From Persicitalea sp963716085 (lineage in GTDB: Bacteria > Bacteroidota > Bacteroidia > Cytophagales > Spirosomataceae), in the NCBI GenBank assembly GCA_963716085.1, contig OY970288.1, forward strand, positions 5,580,001-5,644,000: a stretch of 64,000 nucleotides of DNA. The letters are read 5' to 3'. Both the position numbers and the translations under genes were made by a program. Position 1 is the first letter of the stretch. The number at the start of each line of letters is the position of its first letter. The notes under the pieces are model-generated. The model saw nothing but the letters and a program-made list of their open reading frames with translations, had not been told where the DNA came from and searched no databases. This document shows positions 41,718 to 50,556 of the stretch, piece after piece.

Positions 41718-43358
41718 TTAAATCTTCCTCGCAGTATTAATCACATTGACTCCATTAAAACGCGTGGTGGAACTACCGTGCGAAACGGCACTCGACTGGC
41801 TGGGCTGGCCTTTGCCGTCGAAGAACGAGCCGCCGAGGCGGTAGTCGCGCTCGTCGCAAATCTTGACGCACGAATTCCAGAACTCCTGCGTGTTGGACTG
41901 GTACGAGACGTCTTTGAGCATCCCGGCGATTTTGCCGTCTTTTATCTCGTAATATAATTGACCGCCGAACTGAAAGTTATACCGCTGCTGGTCGATAGAA
42001 AAGGAGCCGTCACCGATAATGTAAATGCCTTTCTCGACGTCTTTAATCATATCTTCTACCGACAACGGCGACTTACCCGGCGCCAACGACACGTTGGGCA
42101 TACGCTGGAATTGTACCGAACTCCAACTATCGGCGTAGCAGCAGCCGTGCGAACGCTCCTCGTTAATAATGTGCGCCTGATCGCGGATGGCCTGGTAGTT
42201 GACCAGCACGCCGTCTTTGACCAAATCCCATTTTTGGGTATCGACGCCCTCGTCGTCCCAGCCGACGGCACCCAGCGACCCTACCTGCGTTTTGTCGGCA
42301 AAAAGCGTCACTTCGGGGCTGCCGTACTTGAAATCACCCGCCTTCCACTTGTCCAGCGTCGCGAAAGATGTTCCGGCGAAGTTAGCCTCATAGCCCAGCA
42401 CCCGATCCAATTCCAGCGGGTGCCCGACGGACTCGTGAATCGTCAACCACAGGTGCGAGGGATCGAGGACAAGGTCGTACTTCCCGGCTTCGACCGACTT
42501 GGCGGAAAGTTTTTCCTTGGCCTGTTTGGCCGCCGCGACGGCGTCGCCCAGCATGTCGTAGCCTTTGTTGTAGCGGGTCGTGATGCCTGGGATGCTGTCC
42601 GTGGGGTTGGCCTGCAGATAGTCGTATCCCATGCCCATCGGCGCGCTCAGCGACTGCCGCGTTTCGAACTTACCGCTCTTGGGGTCGATGGCCGTGACGT
42701 TGAAAATCGGCCACATCCGGTGAATGTCCTGGTCGATGTATGAGCCATCGGTGCTGGCGAAGTACTTCTGCTCGTTCACCTGGAACATCACGGAATTGAC
42801 GTAGTTGGCCCCGTTTTTCATGGCCGCATCGTTGACGCTCAACAGCAAATCCACCTTTTCTTTGATGGGTACTTCAAAGGCATTCTTCTTGATAGGAGCC
42901 TTCCAGCTTACCTCGCCGAAACCCTTTTGCGGGGCGAGTTGCACGGGTTCTTTCATCAGCTTGGCGTTGGCCTTCGCGATGGCCACGGCTTCCTCGGCGG
43001 CCTTGGCGGTTTGGGCCTCGCTTTTGGCGTCCACCACGGCGGCAAAACCCCAGCAACCATCGGCGATCACCCGCACGCCCACGCCGTACGACTCGGTATT
43101 CACCAGGTTCTGCACCTTATCTTCGCGCGTGATAACGTACTGGTTGAGGTACCGCCCGATGCGGATGTCGGCGTAGCTAGCTCCCTTGGCGGTAGCGGCA
43201 TTAAGGGCGGCGTCGGCCAGGCGCTTCTTGAGAGCGACATCCATCGCGTTTTCAAGCAGTGCTTCGGGTGTGACGTTGCGGCTGAATACCGGAATCGTGG
43301 GCAGCATCAAGGCGCTTGCACTCATTCCGGTCAATTGCATAAAGTCCCTTCGGTTCAT
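41718..43358 (-). CDS. tldD: TldD-family metalloprotease with Tat signal
   Basis: 546 residues. Begins with MNRRDFMQLTG and a hydrophobic stretch to about residue 30 (SASALMLPTIPVFS), a clear twin-arginine export signal. His308-Glu-Ser-Val-Gly-His313 is the HExxxH zinc site of TldD, in LTIHESVGHPLELDRV. It should therefore act outside the cytoplasm, in the periplasm, as a folded metalloprotein. TldD works as a dimer of dimers with TldE. The following tldE on the same strand encodes no signal, so the complex may be exported together through the TldD signal. Confidence 0.92.
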   Translation of the reverse strand: MNRRDFMQLTGMSASALMLPTIPVFSRNVTPEALLENAMDVALKKRLADAALNAATAKGASYADIRIGRYLNQYVITREDKVQNLVNTESYGVGVRVIADGCWGFAAVVDAKSEAQTAKAAEEAVAIAKANAKLMKEPVQLAPQKGFGEVSWKAPIKKNAFEVPIKEKVDLLLSVNDAAMKNGANYVNSVMFQVNEQKYFASTDGSYIDQDIHRMWPIFNVTAIDPKSGKFETRQSLSAPMGMGYDYLQANPTDSIPGITTRYNKGYDMLGDAVAAAKQAKEKLSAKSVEAGKYDLVLDPSHLWLTIHESVGHPLELDRVLGYEANFAGTSFATLDKWKAGDFKYGSPEVTLFADKTQVGSLGAVGWDDEGVDTQKWDLVKDGVLVNYQAIRDQAHIINEERSHGCCYADSWSSVQFQRMPNVSLAPGKSPLSVEDMIKDVEKGIYIIGDGSFSIDQQRYNFQFGGQLYYEIKDGKIAGMLKDVSYQSNTQEFWNSCVKICDERDYRLGGSFFDGKGQPSQSSAVSHGSSTTRFNGVNVINTARKI

Positions 43359-43509
43359 GGCTGGTAATCTATTTAGGTAAAAACTTTAAAATTTTTAAGA
43401 ATATTCGGCAATCGTTTTTTCCAGGTTAGGTATTATTTGACAAGATAGGAAAGTCAGCGTTAATCTCCATTCTCAATGGGGATAAATCCGGTGGTTCGTT
43501 ATCGCTTCC

Positions 43510-44448
43510 CTAACCATCCGCCGCTTTAACCCCCGAAACCACATACATCATCGCCCCGCCCGCCGCGTGGTACTTGTTGGCGTCGAGGTAGCGTTCGGTG
43601 CGCTCACCCAGGTGGGCGTACTGGCGGACGTAGTTCTCGTAGAATTCCAGTGATTCCGGTCCCAGGGCTCTGAAATAATCGTAATCGCTGGATTCCTCTG
43701 AGGTCCAGCGGTCGCCGTGCCGCCACTGGCGCATGGTGGCGCGCTGTTCGGGCGTATCGTAGGGCGGGTACATGGCGATGGCTTTGTCGGAAAGCCGCAC
43801 GTCGATGTTCTCAAAGCCCGCCTGAGCCAGCATTCCCGGCACCAGGTCGCCGAGGGAGTTGTCGCCCTGCCCGAGCTTTTTCTTGCCACGCTCGAAAAGC
43901 AGCGCGTACTTGACGTGATCCAACACCTGTTCGATGGGATCGTCGCTGGAAATGGAACTGCGCGTCAGACTTTGAACAAGGTTATTAGGTTCTACGCACA
44001 GAATAACGCCACCGGGCCGCAGTACCCGCTTCATCTCGGCGATGACCGCCGTCGGATCAGGGACATGGATCAGGAGGGTTTGGCAGGTGACGAGGTCGAA
44101 AGTGGCATCTTCGTAGGGCAAGTCATCAGCCTCAGCCTTTTTCAGGGTGAAATTCACGCCTTTTTCTGAAAAATAACTTCGCAATTTCTGGCTACCCTTC
44201 GCCCATTTTCGGTCGTTGTCAACACCCGCTACTCGCGTGGGGGCATCCTCTGACGTACCGAGGTAATCGACCAGCAATTTGCTCCAATGGCATTGCCCGC
44301 AGCCTACATCGAGCAAGCTATGGTACTGGTCCAGCTGTAATCGTCGGGCCAGCAGTTTTAAAAAACTCTCGTTCCACCAGAAGTCGCGGTAATCACCGAA
44401 GAAATCTTCGGAATGGCCTTTTCTGGATGAGGAATGAGATTTTTTCAT
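43510..44448 (-). CDS. Class I SAM-dependent methyltransferase
   Basis: 312 residues from the ATG at 44448; a longer frame would run into the promoter region shared with the divergent glycosyltransferase gene. Motif I LLDVGCGQCHW near residue 45, an acidic GVDNDRKW after the second strand, and motif IV DLVTCQTLLIHVPDP and LRPGGVILCVEPNN mark a Rossmann methyltransferase. The C-terminal 120 residues form a substrate-facing helical region. Substrate unknown; the surroundings give no hint. Confidence 0.85.
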   Translation of the reverse strand: MKKSHSSSRKGHSEDFFGDYRDFWWNESFLKLLARRLQLDQYHSLLDVGCGQCHWSKLLVDYLGTSEDAPTRVAGVDNDRKWAKGSQKLRSYFSEKGVNFTLKKAEADDLPYEDATFDLVTCQTLLIHVPDPTAVIAEMKRVLRPGGVILCVEPNNLVQSLTRSSISSDDPIEQVLDHVKYALLFERGKKKLGQGDNSLGDLVPGMLAQAGFENIDVRLSDKAIAMYPPYDTPEQRATMRQWRHGDRWTSEESSDYDYFRALGPESLEFYENYVRQYAHLGERTERYLDANKYHAAGGAMMYVVSGVKAADG

Positions 44449-44627
44449 TTTTACAAAAAAATTTTGGCATTTTAAATAGTACAGACTTCGGGAAGTTCCC
44501 CCAATACAATCCCCGCTGGCGTCTTGGTCAAAGGTAGGCGTAAAGCGGGTAACTGGAAAATCGGTCGACTTAGGAAATTCCCGGTGTAATCGCCAAATTT
44601 GCCGTTTCAAATCCAGTCGTTTACTGC

Positions 44628-45392
44628 ATGAAACTGAGCGTCGTCATTCCGGCCTATAACGAAGAGGAATCCATTACCCACACGCTCCGAGCGCTGCATA
44701 CCACGCTGCAAAAGTATAACGTGCCGCACGAAATCTGCGTGACCAACGACAACTCAAAGGACGGAACACTGCGGGTGCTGGACGAACTTTCGGTGGAAAT
44801 ACCGGAGCTGGTCTATTTCACCAATCCTGGCCCCAATGGCTTTGGCTACGCGGTGCGCTACGGCTTGGAACGCTTCACGGGCAACTGCGTGGCCATATTT
44901 ATGGCTGATATGTCCGACGACCCCGAGGATTTGGTGAAGTATTACTTCAAAATGCTGGAAGGAAACTACGACTGTGTGTTCGGCTCGCGCTGGTCGAAAG
45001 GCGGAAAGGTGGTCGACTACCCCAGGGTCAAGAAATTCATCAACCGTGTGGCCAACTCCATCATTCGCGTGGTGATGGGCATAAGCTACAACGACACGAC
45101 CAACGCCTTCAAGCTCTACCGCCGCGAGACCATCGAGGGCATCCGACCTTTCCTCTCGCCGCATTTTAACCTCACCATCGAACTACCGCTGAAAGCCATT
45201 GTGCGTGGCTACACCTACGCCATCGTCCCCAATAGCTGGACCAACCGGAAGTTTGGAGAGTCGAAGTTGAAAATTAAGGAGATGGGGAGCCGTTACTTTT
45301 TTATTCTGATGTACTGCCTGATCGAAAAATACTTCTCGCAGGGCGATTTTATGAAAAAAAGCAAGCGGCCGGAGAAGCCGGTGAGTCGTTGA
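44628..45392 (+). CDS. Family 2 glycosyltransferase (DPM1-like)
   Basis: 254 residues. GT-A fold: SVVIPAYNEEESI, NDNSKDGT nucleotide-sugar region, the metal-binding ADMSDDPED, FGSRW, and NAFKLYRR. No transmembrane helices, so it resembles dolichyl/polyprenyl-phosphate mannosyl- or glucosyltransferases that charge a lipid carrier for cell-envelope glycans. Divergent from the methyltransferase gene with 179 bases between the starts. A short TTTAG word array follows its stop. Confidence 0.88.
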   Translation: MKLSVVIPAYNEEESITHTLRALHTTLQKYNVPHEICVTNDNSKDGTLRVLDELSVEIPELVYFTNPGPNGFGYAVRYGLERFTGNCVAIFMADMSDDPEDLVKYYFKMLEGNYDCVFGSRWSKGGKVVDYPRVKKFINRVANSIIRVVMGISYNDTTNAFKLYRRETIEGIRPFLSPHFNLTIELPLKAIVRGYTYAIVPNSWTNRKFGESKLKIKEMGSRYFFILMYCLIEKYFSQGDFMKKSKRPEKPVSR

Positions 45393-45541
45393 AAAGTTTA
45401 GAGTTTAGAAAAAGGGTTATCGTCGTCTATTATATTCCACATATCGTTGACTATTCAACTGTTTCACCCTTTTTTAACCTTTCTATCAGATCATACGCCG
45501 ACAGGGTAGCTGGTAGAGGCACTCGGTCTTTCTTTACCAAG

Positions 45542-46291
45542 TCAATTGGTTGAAGTTTCGAGTTTCTTTTTCGTTTTGATGAGCAATTCAAAACCGGGAT
45601 AAAGCGCTAATCCTTCATCAAGGTATTGTAGGGCCTGCTCGGGTTGCTTCGCATATCTGTAGAACCTGACAAGGTAGAGATACGCTTCAGGCTGACCCCA
45701 GGTAGGACCGTAGGGATTGGCATCATTGCGTTCCTTCATAGTCAATACTTTCAGGAAAGTAGGCTCCACTATTTTCATACCGCCGTACTTCTTAGGTGTG
45801 TAGTAGTCATAAATGCCCAATGCTACGTGGGCGCGGGGGTTGGCGGGATTCATTTCAATGGCAGTTTCGGCTTTGGCCTTCACTCTGAAGGCTTTAAAGG
45901 GTAGTGACAAAGCATTCGTGAAATTCAACTCTAACCCGCCTAGCAGCGAAAGCAGCGCATAATGCTCAGACGTTTTGTCTTCCATTCCTTCCAGCAGCTG
46001 TATTCCTTCCTTGACCGCCTTTTCGGATCGCTCCCTTTCGTCGGGAATTTTTGAATCGAAACTAAAATAGAGCAGATAGTGGGCGTAGGCTGTCCAGTAG
46101 TTCAAATCCGGGTCAGAGATATTATCTCCTAAGCGCTTCATCACAGCGATATGATCCAGCAATTGATCTTTGGGCGTCAACCAAGATATTTTGTCCTGAA
46201 CTCCCGTGAGAAAACTCTTTTTGTCAGCTTGTGAAAAACAGACTACCGAGAGGGAAAACCAGAATCCGATGGTGAAGAGAATACTTTTCAT
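45542..46291 (-). CDS. Exported TPR-like protein, unknown function
   Basis: 249 residues. Signal peptide of about 21 residues (FSLSVVCFSQ). Helical repeats of TPR type: NYWTAYAHYLLYFSFD, HYALLSLLGGLELNFTNAL, NPANPRAHVALGIYDYY, PEAYLYLVRFYRYAKQPEQALQYLDEGLAL. Such periplasmic proteins usually act as scaffolds. No operon partner; flanked by 149- and 164-base spacers with no gene. Confidence 0.7.
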   Translation of the reverse strand: MKSILFTIGFWFSLSVVCFSQADKKSFLTGVQDKISWLTPKDQLLDHIAVMKRLGDNISDPDLNYWTAYAHYLLYFSFDSKIPDERERSEKAVKEGIQLLEGMEDKTSEHYALLSLLGGLELNFTNALSLPFKAFRVKAKAETAIEMNPANPRAHVALGIYDYYTPKKYGGMKIVEPTFLKVLTMKERNDANPYGPTWGQPEAYLYLVRFYRYAKQPEQALQYLDEGLALYPGFELLIKTKKKLETSTN

Positions 46292-46455
46292 ACGAGCGAG
46301 ATCTTTCGTGAGATGAGTGAATCAAAAATAACCACTCAGTATCCTCGACGCCCGCCGTTTCGGATAAACCGTCTCGATCCACCGATGAATAGTATTATTT
46401 TGGGAGTGAACCACAACGAGTAGAAAAATGTCGTGCGGCTCTCTTCGTCCCTTGC

Positions 46456-46917
46456 TTAGAAAAACCCCGCCAGCCAATCCTTTAAAAAATACAGCTTGTA
46501 CATTGCGAAGCTTACGACTACTCCGACCGATAGGCCGCTGATGGCCATCCATAAGAATATTTGACGTCTTGGCACCCGAAAAGCTACGGCGATGATCGTG
46601 CCACCGATGGGCGTGAAAAGCAGCGGGGTAAGAATGGCGATGCCAATGATGCCAAACCGCTTCCAGATGCGCACCGCCATGCGGCTGGATTTGCTGAATC
46701 GCTTTGGGGTAGTTTTCCGCCAGCGCTTGATTAGTAGCTGAATGGCCGTACCGACGTAAGTAAAAAGCAAAACGCTGACCATCATGCCCGCCGCCGAGCA
46801 GAGGGCGGCCTCGTACCAGGTGAGGCCCAAAGCCAGAGCGGTGAGCGGCCCGGCCACAAATTTCAGGGCCGCCGAAAGGACGACGGAGAGGTATTTGAGC
46901 AGCAGGATGCGACTCAT
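46456..46917 (-). CDS. Small multi-pass membrane protein
   Basis: 153 residues, four hydrophobic segments (YLSVVLSAALKFVAGPLTALALGL, ALCSAAGMMVSVLLFTYVG, IIGIAILTPLLFTPIGGTIIAVAF, IFLWMAISGLSVGVVVSFAM) with a basic loop (KRWRKTTPKRFSKSSR). No family recognised with confidence. Its ATG overlaps the dxr stop by four bases, so it is translated with dxr and pfkB as the last gene of that operon. Confidence 0.75.
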   Translation of the reverse strand: MSRILLLKYLSVVLSAALKFVAGPLTALALGLTWYEAALCSAAGMMVSVLLFTYVGTAIQLLIKRWRKTTPKRFSKSSRMAVRIWKRFGIIGIAILTPLLFTPIGGTIIAVAFRVPRRQIFLWMAISGLSVGVVVSFAMYKLYFLKDWLAGFF

Positions 46918-48074
46918 ACGCTGGCGCGGACAAGCCCCGCCGCCACGCGCCGGGCTTCGGTGTCGCTTGCCACATAATCGGCGTAGTCAGGATTGCGTAC
47001 GAAAGAAACCTTGGCGGCGCAGTTTTCGATTACCTCAGAGATTTCCAGAAAGCCGATTTTATCATCCAGAAAGGCGGCCACGGCTACTTCGTTGGCGGCA
47101 TTGATAACGCAGGGCAGATTGCCGCCCTTCGCTAAGGCCGTAAAGGCCAGCGAGAGGTTGCGGAAAGTATCGGTATCCGGCTTTTCAAAGGTGAGGGAAG
47201 GGTATTGCGTAAAGTCGAAGCGCGGAAAATCGGCCTTCAAGCGTTGCGGGTAGCCCAGCGCGTACTGAATCGGTAGCTTCATATCGGGCAGGCCCATTTG
47301 GGCCTTGATGCTGCCATCCTGGAATTGCACCATCGAATGGATGATACTCTGCGGATGCACGACGACGTCGATTTGCTCGGCCGTAAGGTCGAACAGCCAC
47401 TTTGCCTCGATCACTTCCAGGCCCTTGTTCATGAGCGTGGCGGAGTCGATCGTGATCTTCGCGCCCATCGTCCAGTTGGGGTGTTTCAGCGCTTGGGCCT
47501 TGGTGACCTGCGCTAAGGAAGCCCGATCTCTACCCCTGAATGGTCCGCCGGAAGCGGTCAGAATTATTTTCTCGATGGGATTCTGTTCCTCTCCCACCAG
47601 ACACTGGAAAATAGCCGAATGCTCGGAGTCCACGGGCAGAATGGCGACTTTGTTTTTCCTGGCAAGGCCGGTAATCAGCTCACCCGCCACGACCAACGTT
47701 TCCTTGTTGGCCAAAGCAATATCTTTTCCTGCCTCAATCGCACGCATTGTGGGCTGCAAGCCAGCATAACCCACCAAGGCAGTAAGCACCACGTCCACCT
47801 CGTCCGACGCCACGACCGACGCCAATGCTTCTTCTCCCGAATATACTTTGATTCCCAAAGAGGATAATGCTGAATCCACTTTCGGACGCAGCTTCTTCTC
47901 CCCGACAACCACGACCGAAGGACGGAACTGTGCCGCCTGCTCGATCAGCAAATCCGCGTTGCGCTGCGCCGTCAGCACCGAGATCGAGAAGGCATCGGGA
48001 TGCGCCGCCACGACTTCCAGCGTCTGCGTCCCGATGGAACCCGTGGAACCTAGTAAGGCAATGCGCTTTTTCAC
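46914..48074 (-). CDS. dxr: 1-deoxy-D-xylulose-5-phosphate reductoisomerase
   Basis: 386 residues from a GTG that overlaps the pfkB stop. NADPH site GSTGSIGTQTLEVV at the start, VDSEHSAIFQCL and LTASGGPFRGRDR at the catalytic and metal site, and KHPNWTMGAKITIDSATLMNKGLEVIEA: all typical of Dxr. It converts 1-deoxy-D-xylulose 5-phosphate to 2-C-methyl-D-erythritol 4-phosphate, the first committed step of the MEP isoprenoid pathway. Being in one operon with a PfkB-type sugar kinase is unusual. Confidence 0.95.
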   Translation of the reverse strand: MKKRIALLGSTGSIGTQTLEVVAAHPDAFSISVLTAQRNADLLIEQAAQFRPSVVVVGEKKLRPKVDSALSSLGIKVYSGEEALASVVASDEVDVVLTALVGYAGLQPTMRAIEAGKDIALANKETLVVAGELITGLARKNKVAILPVDSEHSAIFQCLVGEEQNPIEKIILTASGGPFRGRDRASLAQVTKAQALKHPNWTMGAKITIDSATLMNKGLEVIEAKWLFDLTAEQIDVVVHPQSIIHSMVQFQDGSIKAQMGLPDMKLPIQYALGYPQRLKADFPRFDFTQYPSLTFEKPDTDTFRNLSLAFTALAKGGNLPCVINAANEVAVAAFLDDKIGFLEISEVIENCAAKVSFVRNPDYADYVASDTEARRVAAGLVRASV

Positions 48075-48988
48075 TTTATTTCAAAACTCGCCAACTGTAC
48101 AAACTCTGCAACGCGCTTGTCGATCTCCTCCTTGGTCAAATTCACCAGACGCTCGCTGCCGAATTTCTCGACACAAAAAGACGCCATAGCTGAACCATAA
48201 ATAATGGCCCGCTTCATGTTGTCGAACGAAATATCGTCAGTTTGGGCCAGGTAGCCGATGAAACCACCCGCGAAGGTGTCGCCCGCGCCGGTTGGGTCGA
48301 AGACTTCTTCCAGCGGCAGGGCTGGGGCGAAGAAAATGCGGTCATCCTGAAAGAGCAACGCGCCGTGTTCGCCCTTTTTGATAACCAGCGTTTTCGGGCC
48401 TTTTGCCATAATGACCTTGGCCGCTTTGCGCAGGGAGTACTCGCCGGATAGCTGCCGCGCCTCCTCGTCGTTGATCGTGAGTAAGTCGATCATGGGAATC
48501 ACGGCTTCCAGGTCTGCCATCGCGCTATCCATCCAAAAATTCATGGTGTCGAGCATCACCAGTTTGGGGCGCTTTTCCATGCGTTCCAGCACTAGTTTCT
48601 GGATAGCGGGTGCGGTATTGCCCAGCATCAAGTACTCGCAACCCTGGTAGGAAGCCGGAATGACGGGGTCAAAATCGGCCATGACGTTGAGTTGCACGTC
48701 CACCGTGTCGCGGGTGTTCATGTCCTCGTGGTACTTGCCCGACCAGAAGAAGGTCTTGCCGTCTTGCTTTACCTGCAGACCTTCCGTGTCGATGCCGTGC
48801 GATTTGAGCAGGTCGATCATGTCTTGCGGGAAATCTCCGCCGACGACAGCTACCAGATTATTTTTCTTGGTAAAATACGAAGCGGCCAGCGTGATATATG
48901 TGGCGGCTCCGCCAATGATTTTATCGGTTTTGCCAAAAGGCGTTTCCAGGGCGTCGAAGGCCACGGATCCAACGGTTAATAAGCTCAA
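48071..48988 (-). CDS. PfkB-family carbohydrate kinase
   Basis: 305 residues. Ribokinase fold: the glycine-rich GGAATYITLAASYF near the N-terminus, NDEEARQLSG, and the PfkB signature DPTGAGDTFAGGFIGYL with its catalytic Asp. It phosphorylates a sugar or nucleoside with ATP. Adenosine- or ribokinase-like members are common in Bacteroidota and specificity cannot be read from sequence. First gene of pfkB-dxr-membrane protein, with four-base overlaps throughout. xylA lies just upstream on the same strand, separated by 96 bases. Confidence 0.85.
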   Translation of the reverse strand: MSLLTVGSVAFDALETPFGKTDKIIGGAATYITLAASYFTKKNNLVAVVGGDFPQDMIDLLKSHGIDTEGLQVKQDGKTFFWSGKYHEDMNTRDTVDVQLNVMADFDPVIPASYQGCEYLMLGNTAPAIQKLVLERMEKRPKLVMLDTMNFWMDSAMADLEAVIPMIDLLTINDEEARQLSGEYSLRKAAKVIMAKGPKTLVIKKGEHGALLFQDDRIFFAPALPLEEVFDPTGAGDTFAGGFIGYLAQTDDISFDNMKRAIIYGSAMASFCVEKFGSERLVNLTKEEIDKRVAEFVQLASFEIK

Positions 48989-48989
48989 A

Positions 48990-49023
48990 TGAGTTTAGGG
49001 TTTAAAGTTTAAGGTTTAAAGTT
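48990..49023. repeat. TTTAG-family word array, period 7
   Basis: GTTTAGG, GTTTAAA, GTTTAAG, GTTTAAA repeated at 7-base spacing between xylA and the pfkB start. Followed by a CTGATCAATCAG palindrome. Confidence 0.5.
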
Positions 49024-49084
49024 CTGATCAATCAGAAATCTTCAATCTCAACTACGTTACTTGTTTAAAAATCCAGTACCTGAC

Positions 49085-50413
49085 TTAGATAAACCTATTG
49101 ATCAGATTTTCCAGGTATTCCTGGCGGCCGGAGCGGGTGGCGGGTTCGCCGCTTTCGGTGGCTAGTTGGAAAAGGTCTTCCAGGCTGAGATCGCCTTTTT
49201 CGTAGGCAGCACCTTTGCCGCCGTCGAAGCTGGCGTAGCGGTCTTTGCGGATTTTGTGGTACTCGCCGTTTTGGGTGATCTTGTCGGCTACGAGCAGGGC
49301 GCGGGCCACGACGTCCATGCCGCCGATGTGGGCGTAAAAGAGGTCTTCCACATCGGTCGAGTTGCGGCGGCGCTTGGCGTCGAAATTGATGCCGCCGCCC
49401 GCCAGTCCGCCCGCATCGAGGATAATGAGCATGGCTTGCGTCCATTCCATGAGGTCGTTGGGAAATTGGTCGGTGTCCCAGCCGTTCTGGTAGTCGCCGC
49501 GGTTGGCGTCGATGGAGCCGAGTAGTCCCGCGTCGGCGGCGACCTGCAACTCGTGCTGGAAGGTGTGGCCGGCCAGCGTAGCGTGATTCACTTCCAGGTT
49601 CAGCGAGAAATCGTCCAGCAAATCGTGCTGCCGCAGGAAGCCGATTACCGTGGCGGCGTCGTAGTCATACTGGTGCTTGGTGGGCTCGCAGGGCTTGGGC
49701 TCGATAAAAAACTTGCCCTTGAAGCCGTTCTTGCGGGCGTAGGCTACGGCCAGTTTCAGCATCTGGGCGAAGTGCTCCTGCTCACGCTTCATATCGGTGT
49801 TGAGCAGCGTCATGTAGCCCTCGCGCCCGCCCCAGAACACGTAGTTTTCGCCGCCCAGCGCGATGGTAGCGTCCAGCGCCATCTTCACTTGCGCTCCGGC
49901 CTTTGCCGTTACGGCAAAGTCGGGATTGGTGGATGCACCATTCATGTAGCGTTCGTGGCTGAACAGGTTGGCGGTTCCCCACAGCAGCTTCGCGCCACTC
50001 TCGCTCTGCTTTTGTTTCAAATAATCGGTGAGCGTTTTGAGGCGATTCTCGTTTTCGCGCACGTCGTTGCCGTAGTCCACTACGTCCACATCGTGGAAGC
50101 AATAGTAGGGCGCGCCAATTTTGGTGATGAATTCAAAGGCCGCGTCGGCTTTATCCTTAGCACGCGCCACGGGGTCGCTTTTTTCGTCCCAGGGATAAAA
50201 GAGTGTCTGTCCGCCGAAGGGATCGAGCCCCGAGCCGACGAAGCTGTGCCAATAGGCGATGGCAAAGCGCAGGTGCTCCTTCATTGTCTTGCCGCCTACT
50301 TCGCGGTTCTCGTCGTACCAGCGAAAAGCCAGCGGATTGTCAGTTTCGGGGCCTTCGTATTTAATTTGTCCGACGCCTTTGAAGTATTCGCGGTCGCCTA
50401 AGAGAATGTCCAT
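49085..50413 (-). CDS. xylA: Xylose isomerase
   Basis: 442 residues, the normal size for the class II enzyme. Metal-binding and catalytic residues lie in FHDVDVV, FIEPKPCEPTKHQYDYDAA, NHATLAGHTFQHELQVAAD and DIDANRGD-like SIDANRGDYQNGWDTDQFP, and RRNSTDVEDLF. It interconverts D-xylose and D-xylulose in the cytoplasm for pentose use. Upstream is a terminator closing ppiD; downstream, after a word array, is the pfkB-dxr operon. No FGGY xylulokinase is in the window. Confidence 0.95.
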   Translation of the reverse strand: MDILLGDREYFKGVGQIKYEGPETDNPLAFRWYDENREVGGKTMKEHLRFAIAYWHSFVGSGLDPFGGQTLFYPWDEKSDPVARAKDKADAAFEFITKIGAPYYCFHDVDVVDYGNDVRENENRLKTLTDYLKQKQSESGAKLLWGTANLFSHERYMNGASTNPDFAVTAKAGAQVKMALDATIALGGENYVFWGGREGYMTLLNTDMKREQEHFAQMLKLAVAYARKNGFKGKFFIEPKPCEPTKHQYDYDAATVIGFLRQHDLLDDFSLNLEVNHATLAGHTFQHELQVAADAGLLGSIDANRGDYQNGWDTDQFPNDLMEWTQAMLIILDAGGLAGGGINFDAKRRRNSTDVEDLFYAHIGGMDVVARALLVADKITQNGEYHKIRKDRYASFDGGKGAAYEKGDLSLEDLFQLATESGEPATRSGRQEYLENLINRFI

Positions 50414-50452
50414 GTGGAGTTTATAAGTTTATGAGTTCAAAGTCTAAAGTGT
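50414..50452. repeat. TTTAG-family word array, period 8
   Basis: AGTTTATA, AGTTTATG, AGTTCAAA, GTCTAAAG directly upstream of xylA. Confidence 0.45.
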
Positions 50453-50493
50453 GGAGATGGCACTTCCCCTAAGTTGTACCTTTCACTTTATAA

Positions 50494-50528
50494 AAGAAGG
50501 CCGGGGCATGGTTGGCTCCGGCCTTCTT
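50494..50528 (-). terminator. Terminator after ppiD
   Basis: 11-bp perfect stem AAGAAGGCCGG / CCGGCCTTCTT with a 13-base loop, 29 bases beyond the ppiD stop, followed on the minus strand by TTTTATAAAG. Confidence 0.78.
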
Positions 50529-50556
50529 CAATAAAGCCCTTCAAACAAAATTTCTA

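Noticed and set aside
49553..50401. 282-residue plus-strand frame
   Set aside because: Shadow of xylA, which is unmistakable on the other strand.
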